From Okapia johnstoni (Eukaryota > Chordata > Mammalia > Artiodactyla > Giraffidae): a DNA stretch of 64,000 bases. Of the stretch, positions 56,701 to 60,589 are shown piece by piece. The notes beneath the pieces were generated by a model that was not told the origin of the DNA, did not search any database, and worked only from the letters and a program-made list of their open reading frames with translations. The stretch lies in NCBI GenBank assembly GCA_024291935.2, contig CM044308.1, forward strand, positions 118,322,501 through 118,386,500. The letters are read 5' to 3'. The position numbers and the translations under genes are program-made. How positions within the stretch are numbered: the stretch's first letter is position 1; each line of letters starts with the position of its first letter.

Positions 56701-57055
56701 TGCCAGTTAAGTTTTCAAAGTGGTTGCATTATCTATGTTACACTTAAGTGGTATCTCATTGTAATTTTAATTTACATTTCCCAAATAACTACTTATGTTT
56801 AACGTTTTTTCAAGTTCTTATTGGCTATTTGTATATCTTCTTTGGAGAAACATCAATTCAAATCCTTTGACAGTCATCAAAATTTTGAGGTAGATTATTC
56901 TGTACATAAATGTAGCATTTTAACATTTTGAGATAATAAAAGTACTTACATTTTGCTTTCTCTTCATCTCTACCTCTTGTAAGAAGGACAAGTCCAACTA
57001 TTAAGTTATTGAAGTGCAGTCCTTTGGATGTTCCACCAAAAGAACAGTAAATCAC
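2580..57055 (-). CDS. USP32: USP32, partial spliced coding region (13 internal exons)
   Basis: Ubiquitin-specific protease 32, a cysteine deubiquitinase that removes ubiquitin from substrates. The family is membrane-associated (Golgi/endosome) and is reported to act on RAB7 and the Ragulator subunit LAMTOR1. Thirteen minus-strand exons each have AG acceptors and GT donors. Their sizes (106, 119, 160, 132, 108, 116, 63, 84, 62, 103, 196, 176, 141 nt) join in phase to exactly 522 codons. In order the protein shows a degenerate first EF-hand, two canonical EF-hands (loops starting DENRDNH and DVDRDGV) and a DUSP domain containing WWQQWKEYV and [13 protein letters not shown]. Residue numbers used here assume the human N-terminus recalled from memory (first window codon is about Val63); the EF-hand calcium ligands fall where expected. 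The start codon exon and the catalytic domain are outside the window. No stop or frameshift occurs in the 13 exons. A broken second copy of the 62-nt exon lies downstream in transcription order. Confidence 0.95.
2751..2867 (-). repeat. CHR-type tRNA-derived SINE
   Basis: Poly-T start, then aaccagggatggaacccagg and ccactggactgttggggaat: the inverse of a CHR-family SINE. It lies in the intron close to the last exon's acceptor. Confidence 0.8.
3373..3548 (-). CDS. USP32: USP32 DUSP exon, about residues 479-537
   Basis: The 176-nt exon completes a Gly codon and encodes [20 protein letters not shown], then [20 protein letters not shown], ending QEPVK before gtaag. The cttacag acceptor and the phase agree with both neighbours. 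Confidence 0.94.
4102..4282 (+). repeat. 3'-truncated ruminant L1 3' UTR with A-tail
   Basis: A short L1 3' UTR piece (ggactctatgggagagggcg, then tatcatatgtgaaacg) ends in A12, well short of the usual L1 terminus. It is flanked by a perfect 16-bp duplication aagagttgtgaatctg (4086-4101 and 4283-4298). Confidence 0.8.
4550..4931 (+). repeat. BovB LINE 3' end
   Basis: From gaagaattgatgcttttg to gactgagcgactgaactgaa, a typical 5'-truncated BovB. The reading frame on the opposite strand is repeat-derived. Confidence 0.9.
4932..5641. other. USP32 intron, no recognised element
   Basis: AT-rich intron next to the exon at 5642. No repeat or gene recognised; the short reading frame at 4930-5136 has no known match. 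Confidence 0.5.
5642..5837 (-). CDS. USP32: USP32 DUSP exon, about residues 414-479
   Basis: The 196-nt exon starts [20 protein letters not shown] and ends EASETAGS plus one base before gtaag. The Ser/Thr-rich segment [19 protein letters not shown] looks like a flexible insertion in the DUSP domain; that is an inference from composition. Confidence 0.94.
6380..6525 (-). repeat. MIR SINE fragment, antisense
   Basis: cctctgtttctttatgggta, then gtgcctggcatttagtaaat match the reverse complement of MIR. Confidence 0.6.
6695..6894 (-). repeat. Bov-tA SINE
   Basis: Reads cgctcagtcgtgtctgactc on the plus strand and ends with the inverse tRNA head (gtctgagctaccagaaaagt). Confidence 0.95.
6994..7215 (+). 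repeat. Bov-tA SINE
   Basis: tRNA head gcttcccaggtggcactagt through gtcggacacg and gagcgactaa. It faces the preceding Bov-tA, about 100 bases away. Confidence 0.95.
7216..7688. other. USP32 intron, no recognised element
   Basis: Purine-rich, otherwise plain intron sequence. Confidence 0.5.
7689..7893 (-). repeat. Bov-tA SINE
   Basis: Inverse Bov-tA with gttgctcggtagtgtccgac at the start and ctgagccacaagggaagccc at the end. Confidence 0.95.
7894..9395. other. USP32 intron, no recognised element
   Basis: About 1.5 kb of AT-rich intron without gene or repeat signals I can name. A small tandem duplication of atctcagtttggtgttaat is visible near 8325-8358. Confidence 0.5.
9396..9498 (-). CDS. 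USP32: USP32 DUSP exon, about residues 379-413
   Basis: The 103-nt exon completes the Arg codon and encodes [20 protein letters not shown] and then [14 protein letters not shown], followed by gtaag. The W-L-x-R...G motif and the aromatic-rich WWQQW segment are typical DUSP features. Confidence 0.94.
9928..10120 (-). repeat. Degenerate Bov-tA SINE
   Basis: Recognisable by tgactctttgtgacccaatg and ccaggcaaaaataatgggag, but with many changes and a poor tRNA head. Confidence 0.8.
10414..10520 (-). repeat. Bov-A SINE fragment
   Basis: aatcgtgtccaactcttttg to gtgggttgccatttc; the tRNA head is absent. Confidence 0.8.
10540..11549 (-). repeat. Old L1 (L1M-type) 3' region, antisense
   Basis: Antisense L1 3' motifs such as gagtaatattccatagggtg, ccaaagtggctgcaccgttt, and a second set tttcatttgcgaggttcatc to gaagggaattgctgag. 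Probably two L1 fragments or one rearranged copy. Confidence 0.8.
11561..11695 (+). repeat. Bov-A monomer with 11-bp target duplication
   Basis: ctggagaaggaaatggcatc to a cagcagcagcagcagca tail. ctacatcatca flanks it on both sides (11550-11560 and 11696-11706). It is inserted in the old L1. Confidence 0.92.
11819..11886 (-). pseudogene. Broken second copy of the 62-nt USP32 exon
   Basis: Aligned by eye with the intact exon, this copy is 68 bases instead of 62 and has several small insertions. Its acceptor reads atg where the intact copy has tag. Translated in the exon frame it gives VCHSFLGT and then a stop. The donor gtaag is kept. It belongs to a duplicated block and is best read as an assembly error rather than a real alternative exon. 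Confidence 0.8.
12465..12697 (-). repeat. CHR-type SINE, noisy copy
   Basis: tatttatttattattgtggc through gtggcccacaagctta. It has many extra bases compared with the same SINE in the intact duplicate block, and lacks its tRNA head. Confidence 0.75.
12698..12792 (+). repeat. Ruminant L1 3' end fragment at the duplicate block edge
   Basis: actacaatattgtaaagtaa followed by A-rich sequence. It joins the broken end of the noisy SINE directly, so the junction may be an assembly join. Confidence 0.7.
12990..13051 (-). CDS. USP32: USP32 coding exon, about residues 359-379, start of the DUSP domain
   Basis: The 62-nt exon after an atctag acceptor encodes [20 protein letters not shown] and two bases of an Arg codon, followed by gtaagt. 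It is in phase with both neighbours. It sits at the start of a block whose indel-ridden duplicate lies about 1.17 kb away in the transcribed direction; this copy is the intact one. Confidence 0.92.
13288..13310 (+). other. Potential G-quadruplex tract
   Basis: Four G-runs of 3, 7, 7 and 3 separated by single bases (C, T, T) on the plus strand, about 240 bases upstream of the 62-nt exon in the intron. The corresponding tract in the noisy copy is interrupted. Confidence 0.6.
13570..13912 (-). repeat. CHR-type SINE, long form
   Basis: tatttatttatttttggcta, cgagggctactctcttatgc, then accagggatcgaacctgtgt to caccacggaagttct. aggcaaattcttt is repeated near the head. Confidence 0.85.
14000..14747 (-). 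repeat. Old L1 fragments, antisense
   Basis: acattttatcatgaaaaatt, then tttaaattgaagtatacttg and the long stretch up to gcagtaataaaccatgtgta match antisense L1M 3' regions. A younger L1 end is inserted at its right edge. Confidence 0.7.
14761..15086 (+). repeat. Ruminant L1 3' UTR insertion
   Basis: Same L1 3' end as at 969-1331 (ttctgggacaatagcattga to gtaaagtaattag) with an A-rich tail. Near-identical aagaacttattct and aagaacttactct flank it. Confidence 0.85.
15100..15447 (-). repeat. Old L1 fragment, antisense
   Basis: Continuation of the L1 interrupted by the younger insertion, with ccattctagtggatgtctaa and a run up to a Bov-tA insertion. Confidence 0.55.
15448..15671 (+). repeat. Bov-tA SINE
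   Basis: gggcttcccaggtggtgcta to cgactgagcaactagcatac. cagacactggttcgatccct carries the tRNA B-box-like segment. Confidence 0.95.
15672..16040 (-). repeat. L1 fragments, antisense
   Basis: ggacacaagtcttttgc occurs twice in tandem, followed by old L1-like sequence, then ttactgcaggataattgctt, which begins a younger antisense L1 3' end. Confidence 0.6.
16041..16242 (-). repeat. Bov-tA SINE
   Basis: gttgctcagttgtgtctgac to taagccaccagggaagccc, inserted in an L1. Confidence 0.95.
16243..17060 (-). repeat. L1 3' region, antisense
   Basis: Younger part up to about 16600 (gctccctgtgctataccgca, tgtgtaacaggatc), followed by older L1M-like sequence. Confidence 0.65.
17087..17470 (-). repeat. MLT1-type LTR, antisense
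   Basis: aaaacaacacaaatttatta followed by tcttacagtt and ggactcatgtgattagactg resemble the reverse complement of MaLR LTRs. It is an old non-coding LTR remnant. Confidence 0.5.
17471..18860. other. USP32 intron, no recognised element
   Basis: AT-rich intron, nothing assigned. Poly-A runs near 18402-18416. Confidence 0.5.
18861..18944 (-). CDS. USP32: USP32 coding exon, about residues 331-358
   Basis: The 84-nt exon (28 codons, phase 0 on both sides) encodes [20 protein letters not shown] through EFLNLLFQ, with a gtatgt donor. It lies between the EF-hand pair and the DUSP domain. Confidence 0.93.
18945..20051. other. USP32 intron, no recognised element
   Basis: AT-rich intron; no gene or named repeat seen. 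Confidence 0.5.
20064..20101 (+). pseudogene. 3'-truncated, tailless U6 snRNA fragment
   Basis: gtgcttgctttgacagcaca, then tatactaaaattggaa match the first ~36 bases of U6 snRNA. The piece is flanked by an exact 12-bp repeat atggaatgggct (20052-20063 and 20102-20113). It has no poly(A), and U6 bases after about 36 are missing. Confidence 0.85.
20270..20332 (-). CDS. USP32: USP32 short coding exon, about residues 310-330
   Basis: The 63-nt exon is exactly 21 codons. It encodes [20 protein letters not shown] followed by Lys, with clean tttacag and gtgagt sites at phase 0 on both sides, so skipping it would keep the reading frame. Confidence 0.93.
20413..20630 (+). repeat. Bov-tA SINE with 11-bp target duplication
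   Basis: gggcttctctggtggctcag to cttagcgaccaaacaacaat. aagtatatgat flanks it (20400-20410 and 20631-20641). It sits in the intron 80 bases upstream of the 63-nt exon. Confidence 0.95.
20865..20980 (-). CDS. USP32: USP32 coding exon with canonical EF-hand, about residues 271-309
   Basis: The 116-nt exon completes a Phe codon and encodes [20 protein letters not shown] through DNRTNDIP, followed by a gtaaat donor. The loop [12 protein letters not shown] has all canonical ligands, including the central Gly and Glu12. It pairs with the EF-hand of the preceding exon. Confidence 0.95.
21412..21755 (+). repeat. MER2-like (TcMar-Tigger) DNA transposon remnant
   Basis: tttggccctccatacccatg at one end and attttggtgtccgagggggt at the other are inverted versions of each other, with an AT-rich centre. 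The family name is from memory. Confidence 0.65.
21756..22731. other. USP32 intron, no recognised element
   Basis: AT-rich intron, nothing recognised. Confidence 0.5.
22732..22839 (-). CDS. USP32: USP32 coding exon with canonical EF-hand, about residues 235-271
   Basis: The 108-nt exon encodes [20 protein letters not shown] and then [15 protein letters not shown]. The loop [12 protein letters not shown] supplies the normal calcium ligands: Asp, Asn and Asp at positions 1, 3 and 5, the backbone at 7 (His), and Glu at 12. This is the second EF-hand of USP32, and every ligand is intact. Confidence 0.95.
22840..23904. other. USP32 intron, no recognised element
   Basis: AT-rich intron with poly-A tracts near 23160. 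The ending (gaatgtggagaatac, cttgccaaaag) hints at old repeats I cannot name. Confidence 0.45.
23905..24032 (-). repeat. CHR-type SINE
   Basis: tttttcttttttttcatttt, then aaccagaaattgaacccagg and ggaccgtcagggaattcccc. Confidence 0.8.
24248..24468 (+). repeat. Bov-tA SINE
   Basis: ggcttcccaggtggccctag to catgactgagcgactaatta. Similar acaggtgagaggg and acagatgagagag flank it. Confidence 0.95.
24700..24831 (-). CDS. USP32: USP32 coding exon, about residues 191-235
   Basis: The 132-nt exon follows a ccctcag acceptor. It completes a Leu codon and encodes [20 protein letters not shown] through [10 protein letters not shown], ending one base into a Gly codon before gtagga. It links the N-terminal region to the paired EF-hands. 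Confidence 0.94.
24832..25702. other. USP32 long intron, no recognised element
   Basis: AT-rich intron at the 3' end of the 24.4-kb intron; nothing recognised. Confidence 0.5.
25703..26004 (+). repeat. CHR-type SINE, long form
   Basis: ggtttccctggtggctcagt, gaagcaactaaacatatgtg, then cagcacagccaaaaataaaa. Confidence 0.85.
26012..26545 (+). repeat. Old L1 fragment
   Basis: aatttgataaaaactgtaat, aaggcagccagaagacaatg and caaacaaaagctgagagaat are typical of ancestral mammalian L1. No open frame survives. Confidence 0.7.
26695..26905. repeat. MER5A-like hAT-Charlie MITE
   Basis: tataaataatgttttattag, tacaatggcagagctgaata and ctaaaatatttactgccttt are MER5A hallmarks. Confidence 0.75.
26906..27630. 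other. USP32 long intron, unassigned old repeat remnant
   Basis: accactggagggtctgaagc and gaggagtgccacgatccaac resemble a mammalian-wide repeat seen in many genomes, but I cannot name the family. Confidence 0.4.
27631..27955 (+). repeat. L2 LINE 3' end
   Basis: ctccttgtaggcaggttttt, then atacctggtacattttgagc and cataaatatttttta are the L2 3' end. Confidence 0.7.
27956..28718. other. USP32 long intron, no recognised element
   Basis: AT-rich, nothing recognised. Confidence 0.5.
28719..28921 (+). repeat. Bov-tA SINE
   Basis: gggcttccctgatggctcag to cactactgagtaactaagtc. Confidence 0.95.
29314..29434 (-). repeat. CHR-type SINE with 9-bp target duplication
   Basis: tgccatgcctcgtggcttgc, aaccagggactgagcccagg, ccagggaactccc. 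cctagttca flanks it on both sides (29305-29313 and 29435-29443). Confidence 0.85.
29505..29703 (-). repeat. Bov-tA SINE with 13-bp target duplication
   Basis: gtgagtgaaagtcactcagt to gatctatcagggaagccc. aaaatcatcaaaa flanks it (29492-29504 and 29704-29716). A T-run interrupts the tRNA head. Confidence 0.95.
29717..31723. other. USP32 long intron, no recognised element
   Basis: About 2 kb of AT-rich intron without gene signals. Segments near 31140-31350 and 31500-31700 look like old repeat remnants I cannot name. Confidence 0.45.
31724..33000 (+). mobile_element. Hsmar1-type mariner DNA transposon, 1277 bp, inactive
   Basis: Terminal inverted repeats (ttaggttggtgcaaaag at one end, ttgcaccaacctaa at the other) and a TA duplication at both edges give exact boundaries and near full length. 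Reading across frames shows the mariner transposase order: helix-turn-helix segments such as NNAFGPG and [50 protein letters not shown]. The frame has several stops (for example after KSLEDE) and indels, so it cannot code for transposase. This is a DNA transposon of the irritans-type mariner group shared with SETMAR in primates. Confidence 0.92.
33001..33824. other. USP32 long intron, no recognised element
   Basis: AT-rich intron with a short aataataatgataacaaca microsatellite-like stretch near 33522. Confidence 0.45.
33825..33929 (+). repeat. CHR-type SINE with 12-bp target duplication
   Basis: aattccctggcagtctagta to ggcatggccaaaaatcc. agttctaattca flanks it (33813-33824 and 33930-33941). 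Confidence 0.88.
33942..34843. other. USP32 long intron, no recognised element
   Basis: AT-rich, nothing recognised. Confidence 0.5.
34853..34975 (+). repeat. CHR-type SINE with poly(A) and target duplication
   Basis: gggaatcccttggtggtcca to ccttgcagcacctcc plus A-tail. aagaggatg flanks it (34844-34852 and 34976-34984). Confidence 0.9.
35180..38785 (+). mobile_element. BovB (RTE) LINE, near full-length, inactive
   Basis: About 3.6 kb with 5' sequence, an endonuclease region (INRSLK-type and [14 protein letters not shown] segments around 36200-36350), a reverse-transcriptase region (YADD-type motif near 38015, [18 protein letters not shown]) and the typical 3' end (gactgagcaactgcacaaca). Many stops and frameshifts: the endonuclease and RT pieces lie in different short frames. 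The 5' part contains a direct repeat about 420 bases apart (starting aggacccaag and caggacccag). The 161-codon frame at 35259-35744 lies in this 5' part and is not a host gene. Confidence 0.9.
38911..39104 (+). repeat. Bov-tA SINE
   Basis: ggcttctctagtagcgcaga, with an extra ggattccca in the head, to cacgtctgagtgactaacac. Confidence 0.9.
39105..39504. other. USP32 long intron, no recognised element
   Basis: No gene or repeat recognised in this stretch between two BovB copies. Confidence 0.5.
39505..41670 (+). mobile_element. BovB LINE, 5'-truncated, interrupted by a SINE
   Basis: Starts inside the segment upstream of the RT region (gagatagaggaaaacagtgg) and ends with tgactgaacaacaataac. The RT motif YADDTTLMA is readable near 40490. 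A trimeric Bov-tA interrupts it at about 40738-41166. Stops and frameshifts make it inactive. Confidence 0.9.
40738..41166 (+). repeat. Bov-tA SINE with three tandem tRNA heads
   Basis: Three successive head units start gggcttccctggtggctcag, cttccctgatagcttagttg and tttcccttgtggctcagctg, each with a ccactccagtattct-like junction, then one Bov-A body ending gcgactttcactttcac. The flanking BovB gives similar gctctttgga and gagccttgga, an imperfect target duplication. Confidence 0.9.
41671..42118. other. USP32 long intron, unassigned
   Basis: gcagctcgtggtccatccat, then atcagaattacccagagtta hint at an old mammalian DNA-transposon remnant; not named. Confidence 0.4.
42119..42243 (-). repeat. L1 3' end fragment, antisense
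   Basis: attggagtatagttgcttta and ctactgtacagcaaagtgaa are the antisense end of artiodactyl L1. Confidence 0.8.
42244..43418. other. USP32 long intron, old repeat remnants possible
   Basis: No gene. The stretch near 42930-43150 (gaagatttctcaaag) resembles an old mammalian repeat I cannot name; the 81-codon frame at 43041 has no known match. Confidence 0.4.
43419..45366 (+). mobile_element. Hsmar1-type mariner transposon, split by an insertion and 3'-truncated
   Basis: The same element as at 31724-33000: 5' end ttaggttggtgcaaatgtaa after TA, transposase segments [58 protein letters not shown] foreign block of about 0.7 kb (about 44191-44890) interrupts it after KVMVTVW-type coding. The final inverted repeat is absent; a Bov-tA begins where it should continue. 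Stops (for example after KKFCK) make it inactive. Confidence 0.9.
44191..44890. repeat. Unidentified 0.7-kb insert inside the mariner, possibly an LTR-type element
   Basis: The block begins tgagataggaggcagatggg and ends near ctgctgtgca, so a TG...CA solo-LTR reading is possible. No clear target duplication is visible and it contains a CHR-like segment (ctgtggtccactggttagga). No open frame of note. Confidence 0.4.
45367..45588 (+). repeat. Bov-tA SINE at the broken mariner end
   Basis: gggcttccctggtggctcag to acaatttggcaactaaacaa. Confidence 0.95.
45640..46719. other. USP32 long intron, unassigned
   Basis: Between 45640 and 46020, phrases such as ggactgaagtaagga and ccaggaggcatttattaaaa look like an old mammalian repeat I cannot name; the rest is plain intron. 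Confidence 0.4.
46720..46935 (+). repeat. CHR-type SINE, long form
   Basis: gggacttccctggtggtaca to agcaaccaaaaataaataat. Similar aaagttctgtttatg and aaagtcttgtttac flank it. Confidence 0.9.
46936..47764. other. USP32 long intron, no recognised element
   Basis: AT-rich intron with an old-repeat flavour at 47510-47720 (aaaagggaaaggcattcc); no gene. Confidence 0.4.
47765..48207 (+). repeat. MLT1-type (MaLR) LTR
   Basis: gaatgtgacctcacttggga, gcgtctttgcagatgtaatg, cttccagaactgtaagagag and gcacccctagggaactaata are MLT1 features. An old non-coding LTR. Confidence 0.8.
48590..49040 (+). repeat. Unnamed interspersed repeat, copy 1
   Basis: Shares several blocks, including ggacacccagttggtgtcc and gtggtcagtcagaagcacag, with the copy near 58020-58670. 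An AATAAATC-like site and the layout suggest an LTR, but I do not name the family. Confidence 0.55.
49219..49378 (-). CDS. USP32: USP32 coding exon, about residues 138-190
   Basis: The 160-nt exon starts [20 protein letters not shown] and ends LAGVTH plus one base before gtaagt. It includes the motifs [12 protein letters not shown] and [10 protein letters not shown] typical of the USP32 N-terminal region. The next intron is 24.4 kb, the longest in the window. Confidence 0.94.
49379..50289. other. USP32 intron, no recognised element
   Basis: AT-rich intron upstream of the 160-nt exon; nothing recognised. Confidence 0.5.
50290..50582 (+). repeat. CHR-type SINE, long form, with target duplication
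   Basis: ggacttccctggtggtccag to cagccaataaataaataaat. gacaacattgga and gacaacactgga flank it (50278-50289 and 50583-50594). Confidence 0.92.
51000..51252 (+). repeat. MIR SINE, nearly complete
   Basis: taatgagtatttacaatgcc, ccccattttacacatgagaa, ggcagagacagaactgaacc in the correct order. Confidence 0.85.
51830..52045 (+). repeat. L2 LINE fragment
   Basis: aattctttgttcaaatgtcc and ttttctgtacagcactaatt match the L2 3' part. Confidence 0.6.
52046..53391. other. USP32 intron, no recognised element
   Basis: AT-rich intron. A short tgtgagtgtgtgtgtgcatg stretch occurs near 53091. No gene recognised. Confidence 0.5.
53392..53510 (-). CDS. USP32: USP32 coding exon, about residues 98-137
   Basis: The 119-nt exon completes the split Tyr codon and continues [20 protein letters not shown] to KCFSE, followed by a gtacat donor. 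It carries the core of the first EF-hand-like unit (roughly residues 91-126). The loop around [12 protein letters not shown] lacks the usual leading Asp and spaced acidic ligands, so calcium binding here is doubtful; that is inference from the loop sequence. Confidence 0.93.
53511..54253. other. USP32 intron, old L1-like remnant possible
   Basis: caatgtggtatcttctcaca to acaatgaaatactatatagc has the order of an ancestral L1 3' end, weakly conserved. Confidence 0.4.
54254..54817 (+). repeat. Two MLT1-type LTR pieces in tandem
   Basis: A first 5' piece (gttaagggttgaactgcatc, then ctgaaatcctaatctcca) is followed after about 120 bases by a second (ctgttatggattaaattata, aatgtgactttatttgaaaa). The second is cut off by the BovB insertion. 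Confidence 0.7.
54818..55080 (+). repeat. BovB RT-region fragment
   Basis: acaattgtgctcatatcaca to actatgtggatcacaac, joined directly to a tail-like tcagcaactaaataacaac, so the middle is deleted. Confidence 0.85.
55085..56376 (-). mobile_element. BovB LINE insertion with 5' inversion (twin-priming structure)
   Basis: On the minus strand the first part (56376-55596) is the RT region in antisense and the second part (55595-55085) is the 3' half in sense, ending at the BovB terminus. The two parts meet at the same source point: both carry atgacaaac at their break. The YADD motif ([11 protein letters not shown]) is readable on the plus strand near 56090. Inactive. Confidence 0.8.
56500..56875 (-). 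repeat. Old L1 fragment, antisense
   Basis: tgttatgaacttttccttaa, tttcaaagtggttgcattat and gtatatcttctttggagaaa. It ends about 75 bases from the USP32 exon donor. Confidence 0.8.
56950..57055 (-). CDS. USP32: USP32 coding exon, about residues 63-97
   Basis: The 106-nt exon begins at phase 0 with Val-Ile-Tyr after a ctcctag acceptor. It ends one base into a Tyr codon before gtaagt. It encodes [17 protein letters not shown] and continues to RGRDEEKAK, the conserved segment leading into the first EF-hand. It is the most 5' USP32 exon in the window. The preceding coding exon was not found between it and the right edge. Confidence 0.93.
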
Positions 57056-57827
57056 CTAGGAGAAAATAAATGGTAAAGCCAACCTTAGACATTTCAGGTT
57101 GTTGAGGAATTTAAGGCTGGTATCATCACCTTTAATAAATCTTCTCTCCATCTCCAAACAAGGTCCTGGTAAACTTCAGTGCGATGATATTAAATTTCTC
57201 CCTCTTCTTCCTCCTTTATACCTTGTTATCACACTCAGTCAAGAATATACTGTATCTATCCTAAAGTATATGTATCACTGGCTGACACACTGAATTTTCT
57301 TTCTCTTGGGAGTCCTCATCAAACTCCAAAAAGATAAGTTCCTTCCCTTCAATAGTCCCATAATGTGATAAGAATTTTGACCAGAGAACCTCCTTCAATT
57401 TCTGTTAAATGTCTACACATCATTTTGATTTGAAAAATCAACATTCTGTAAGTGAATGTTCAGAAATATAATGGTGATTATACTACAATATATAAATGCA
57501 CCTAATTAATATGCCTTAAATTTATACAATGCTGTACATTAAATATACTCAACTTTTAAGTAAAAAAAAGAAAATAAAGACATTTTTATACTCTTAAAAT
57601 TGAATATTATAATAATCAGAAATAAAGAAGAAAAGCTATTCATAAGAAAGTGACAGTAACAGCAGTCACATAAATTCATTTATTCACCAGTTCTGTGTTG
57701 AGAGCCTAGTGTGATACTGTCATAACAGTATCATAACAAACGTATTTTGGTCTTCAGCCAGGTTCCAAAAAAACCCCACAAGAGCTTCTAAAATCTTTGG
57801 AATTCCCAGAGTGATACAGATGAAAGG
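57056..57827. other. USP32 upstream intron, no recognised element
   Basis: Nothing recognised apart from AT-rich sequence. Confidence 0.5.
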
Positions 57828-57944
57828 TGGAGAAGGAAATGGCAACCCACTCCAGTATTCTTGCCTGGAGAATCCCATGGAGAGAGGAGCCTGGCATGGG
57901 GCCACAAGAGCTGGACATGACTTAGCGACTAAACCACCACCACC
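57828..57944 (+). repeat. Bov-A monomer with 12-bp target duplication
   Basis: tggagaaggaaatggcaacc to a caccaccaccac tail. acagatgaaagg flanks it (57816-57827 and 57945-57956). Confidence 0.93.
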
Positions 57945-58019
57945 ACAGATGAAAGGAGCATCTTTTGTTATTGATAATAAGCCTCTTTAAACCATACCTG
58001 AATTTATGCTAATAAGGTG

Positions 58020-58675
58020 ACCCTTACTGGGTCTTTACAAAGCTTCAGAATGGGAGCTGGTAGTCAGAGGAACTAATGATGTGATTAGAGGGTTAGAACC
58101 TTCAGCCCTACTTTCCAGAGTCAGGGAAGGAGCAAAGGGCTGAAGATGGAGCTAATCACCAACATGCCTATGTAGTGGAACTTCCAGAAGCAGCCCTAAA
58201 CTACGGGTATGTTGAACATTTCATGGTGCAAGAAGGGTGGAACACCAGGACATGAAAGTACTGTGCACCATCTCCTTCCGAACTGTCCTCTTGCACCCAC
58301 GCTATCCGCCACCCCATGCATCTCTTTCCATTTGGCCGTTTGTGAGTTGTATCCTTTAAAACTGGTAACAGTAAATAAAATGCCTTCCTGAGTTCTGTGG
58401 GCCCTTCTAGCAAATTACTGAATCCCAGGAGGGGTATATGGGAACCCCTGACTTACAGCTGATTGGTCAGAGAAGAAGAAGCTGAGGACCTGAAACTGGC
58501 ATCTTCTGAAGTGGGGGGCAGACCTAGGCATCTGCACTAACTCTAGTAGTTAGTATCAGAAATGAATTGATTTATAGGACACCCAGCTGGTGTCCAGAGA
58601 GTTGGAGAACTGATTGATGTGGGGAAAAAACTTCACACATTTGGTGTTAGAAGTGCTGTGTGGTTTAAAAAATAA
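58020..58675 (+). repeat. Unnamed interspersed repeat, copy 2
   Basis: Homologous to the copy at 48590-49040 and longer at its 5' side. Contains ggacacccagctggtgtcc and gattggtcagag, and an AATAAA site near 58374. Confidence 0.6.
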
Positions 58676-58987
58676 AAAAACCTGACCTAGTATCTGCCAA
58701 GAAGAATTTGTCATTAAAATACATGATTAAAGATAATTCAAGGAATAAAACTTAGAGTCAACATATGAAAATACATATTCATTAAATGATATTTACAAAT
58801 ATATTTAATAACACTATGACAGCTGATGCTAAACAGTGTGTGTCTATAGTGCCACTGATCGCAAACTCAGCAAAAACTAGCATAGGGAGATGTTTCCAAA
58901 TCAGAATATACAAAACATGAAAAGAATATAATAAGTATACTTTGTAGAATAACTATTTCGAGTTGGCCCCTGTATAACCAGGGGAAA

Positions 58988-59197
58988 CAGTGACAGTCAC
59001 TCATTCGTGCCCAACTCTTTTGTGACCCCCACGAACTGTAGCCCATCAGGCTCCTCTGTCCATGAGATTTCCCAGGCAAGAACACCGGAGTGGGTTTCCA
59101 TTTCCTTCTCCAGGGGATCTTCCCACCCCAGGGATCAAACCTGGGTCTCCAGCATTGCAGGCAGGTTCTTTACTGTCTGAGCCACCAGGGAAGCCCA
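58988..59197 (-). repeat. Bov-tA SINE
   Basis: cagtgacagtcactcattcg to ctgagccaccagggaagccc. Confidence 0.95.
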
Positions 59198-60535
59198 AGA
59201 GAAAGGTACCCTCTATCCCTAAGGGAGGGTCAGGAAAACATCATAGCCACAGACCTTTAAAAGTCCCCTACCATTTGGCAAGAGGCAGAATCAGTGAGAA
59301 AGTCTTGCCCTCCAAGTTGCAGAGACGTAACGACCGCCTCAAACTGAAACAGCAATAGGACAACAGAGAATCCCCCACCCAGGTACCCCTCACCCACCTC
59401 CACCACCGTGTTAGCAAACACTGAGCAATCAGTAACGGCAGTCTACCGCTGAAGGAGAGGGAAGAGTGTGGAGAGATCTTCTCTGAGGTACAGTACCAAA
59501 GAGAAAATACGATCAAAAGTTAAAGGTACAGCAGACATTACAAATCTCCCCTGGCAAATGGGCCTCTAATCTAAAAGAGGTAACCTTAGTCTGGAATTTG
59601 AAGCCTGTAGTGTGCACTGTGGGTAGTCATAACAACACACTAAAAAACCAGCTCAGCTAAAGACTGGACTGACTCAACTACTCGTGCTGAAGACTCAGCC
59701 AGGGATAAATACTGTTTAGCTCAGTCTCTACTGTCCTATATAAAACATCTATCTTCCCACCACAAATTATAAGTCACACAAGGAAGCAGAGAAAAACACC
59801 CAAAACCTCACATATTGACAAAGGAAAAACATAAAAATAGAGTTTTATAAAGATCTGGAATGGCTCAACAGCAAACTCAACAGGCTCAAGTTAGAGATTA
59901 TCCAAACGAAACACAGAGGGGAAAATATGTGGGGATGGGAGGGAACAAAACAGAAAATCCAAGGGCTGTGAGAAAATATCAAATGATTTAACATACATGT
60001 AACTGAAATTCGAGAAGTAAAAGAGAATGGAGCAGAATAGCTGAAAAGATAAAGGTTGAGAATTTTCCAAAACTAATAAAGACACAAAACCACAGATATA
60101 AGTTGTTCAGAGAACAGGTAGGACAATCACACTTTTAACTCCCCCAAACCAACTAGATCAATTATATCTAAACTATTCAAAGCAAAAGGTAAAAAGAAAA
60201 CCTTTAAGGCAGCCAGAGGAAAAAAAGATGCGTAACATTGAGAAAAACATTTCTCATCAAAAACTACATAAGCCAGACAACAGTGGAATGACAATTCTAA
60301 AGCAATTAAAGAAAAAAAAAAACACTGAGAATCCTATTCCCAATGAAAATACCTTTTAAAAAGAAAAAGTAGACTTTTTCAGGAAAATAAAAACAGAGAA
60401 GCAAACGTATACTACATAAAAGGGTGAAAGAAAGTACTTCAGGCTGAAGGAAATAAGATATCAAACAAAATAACTGTATCAACACAAAGAAATAAGAGCA
60501 GGAAATGGAGTAAATGAAAGTAAATATGAAGCTTC
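59198..60535 (+). repeat. Old L1 fragment (clearest from about 59800)
   Basis: gaaattcgagaagtaaaaga, gaattttccaaaactaataa, acaacagtggaatgacaatt and gaatcctattcccaatgaaa are ancestral L1 sequence in order. The first 600 bases are less certain. Confidence 0.6.
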
Positions 60536-60589
60536 CTTACTTTTCATTGGTCTGAAAGATAACTGGCTGGCTAACGAAGTAAAGAAAAT

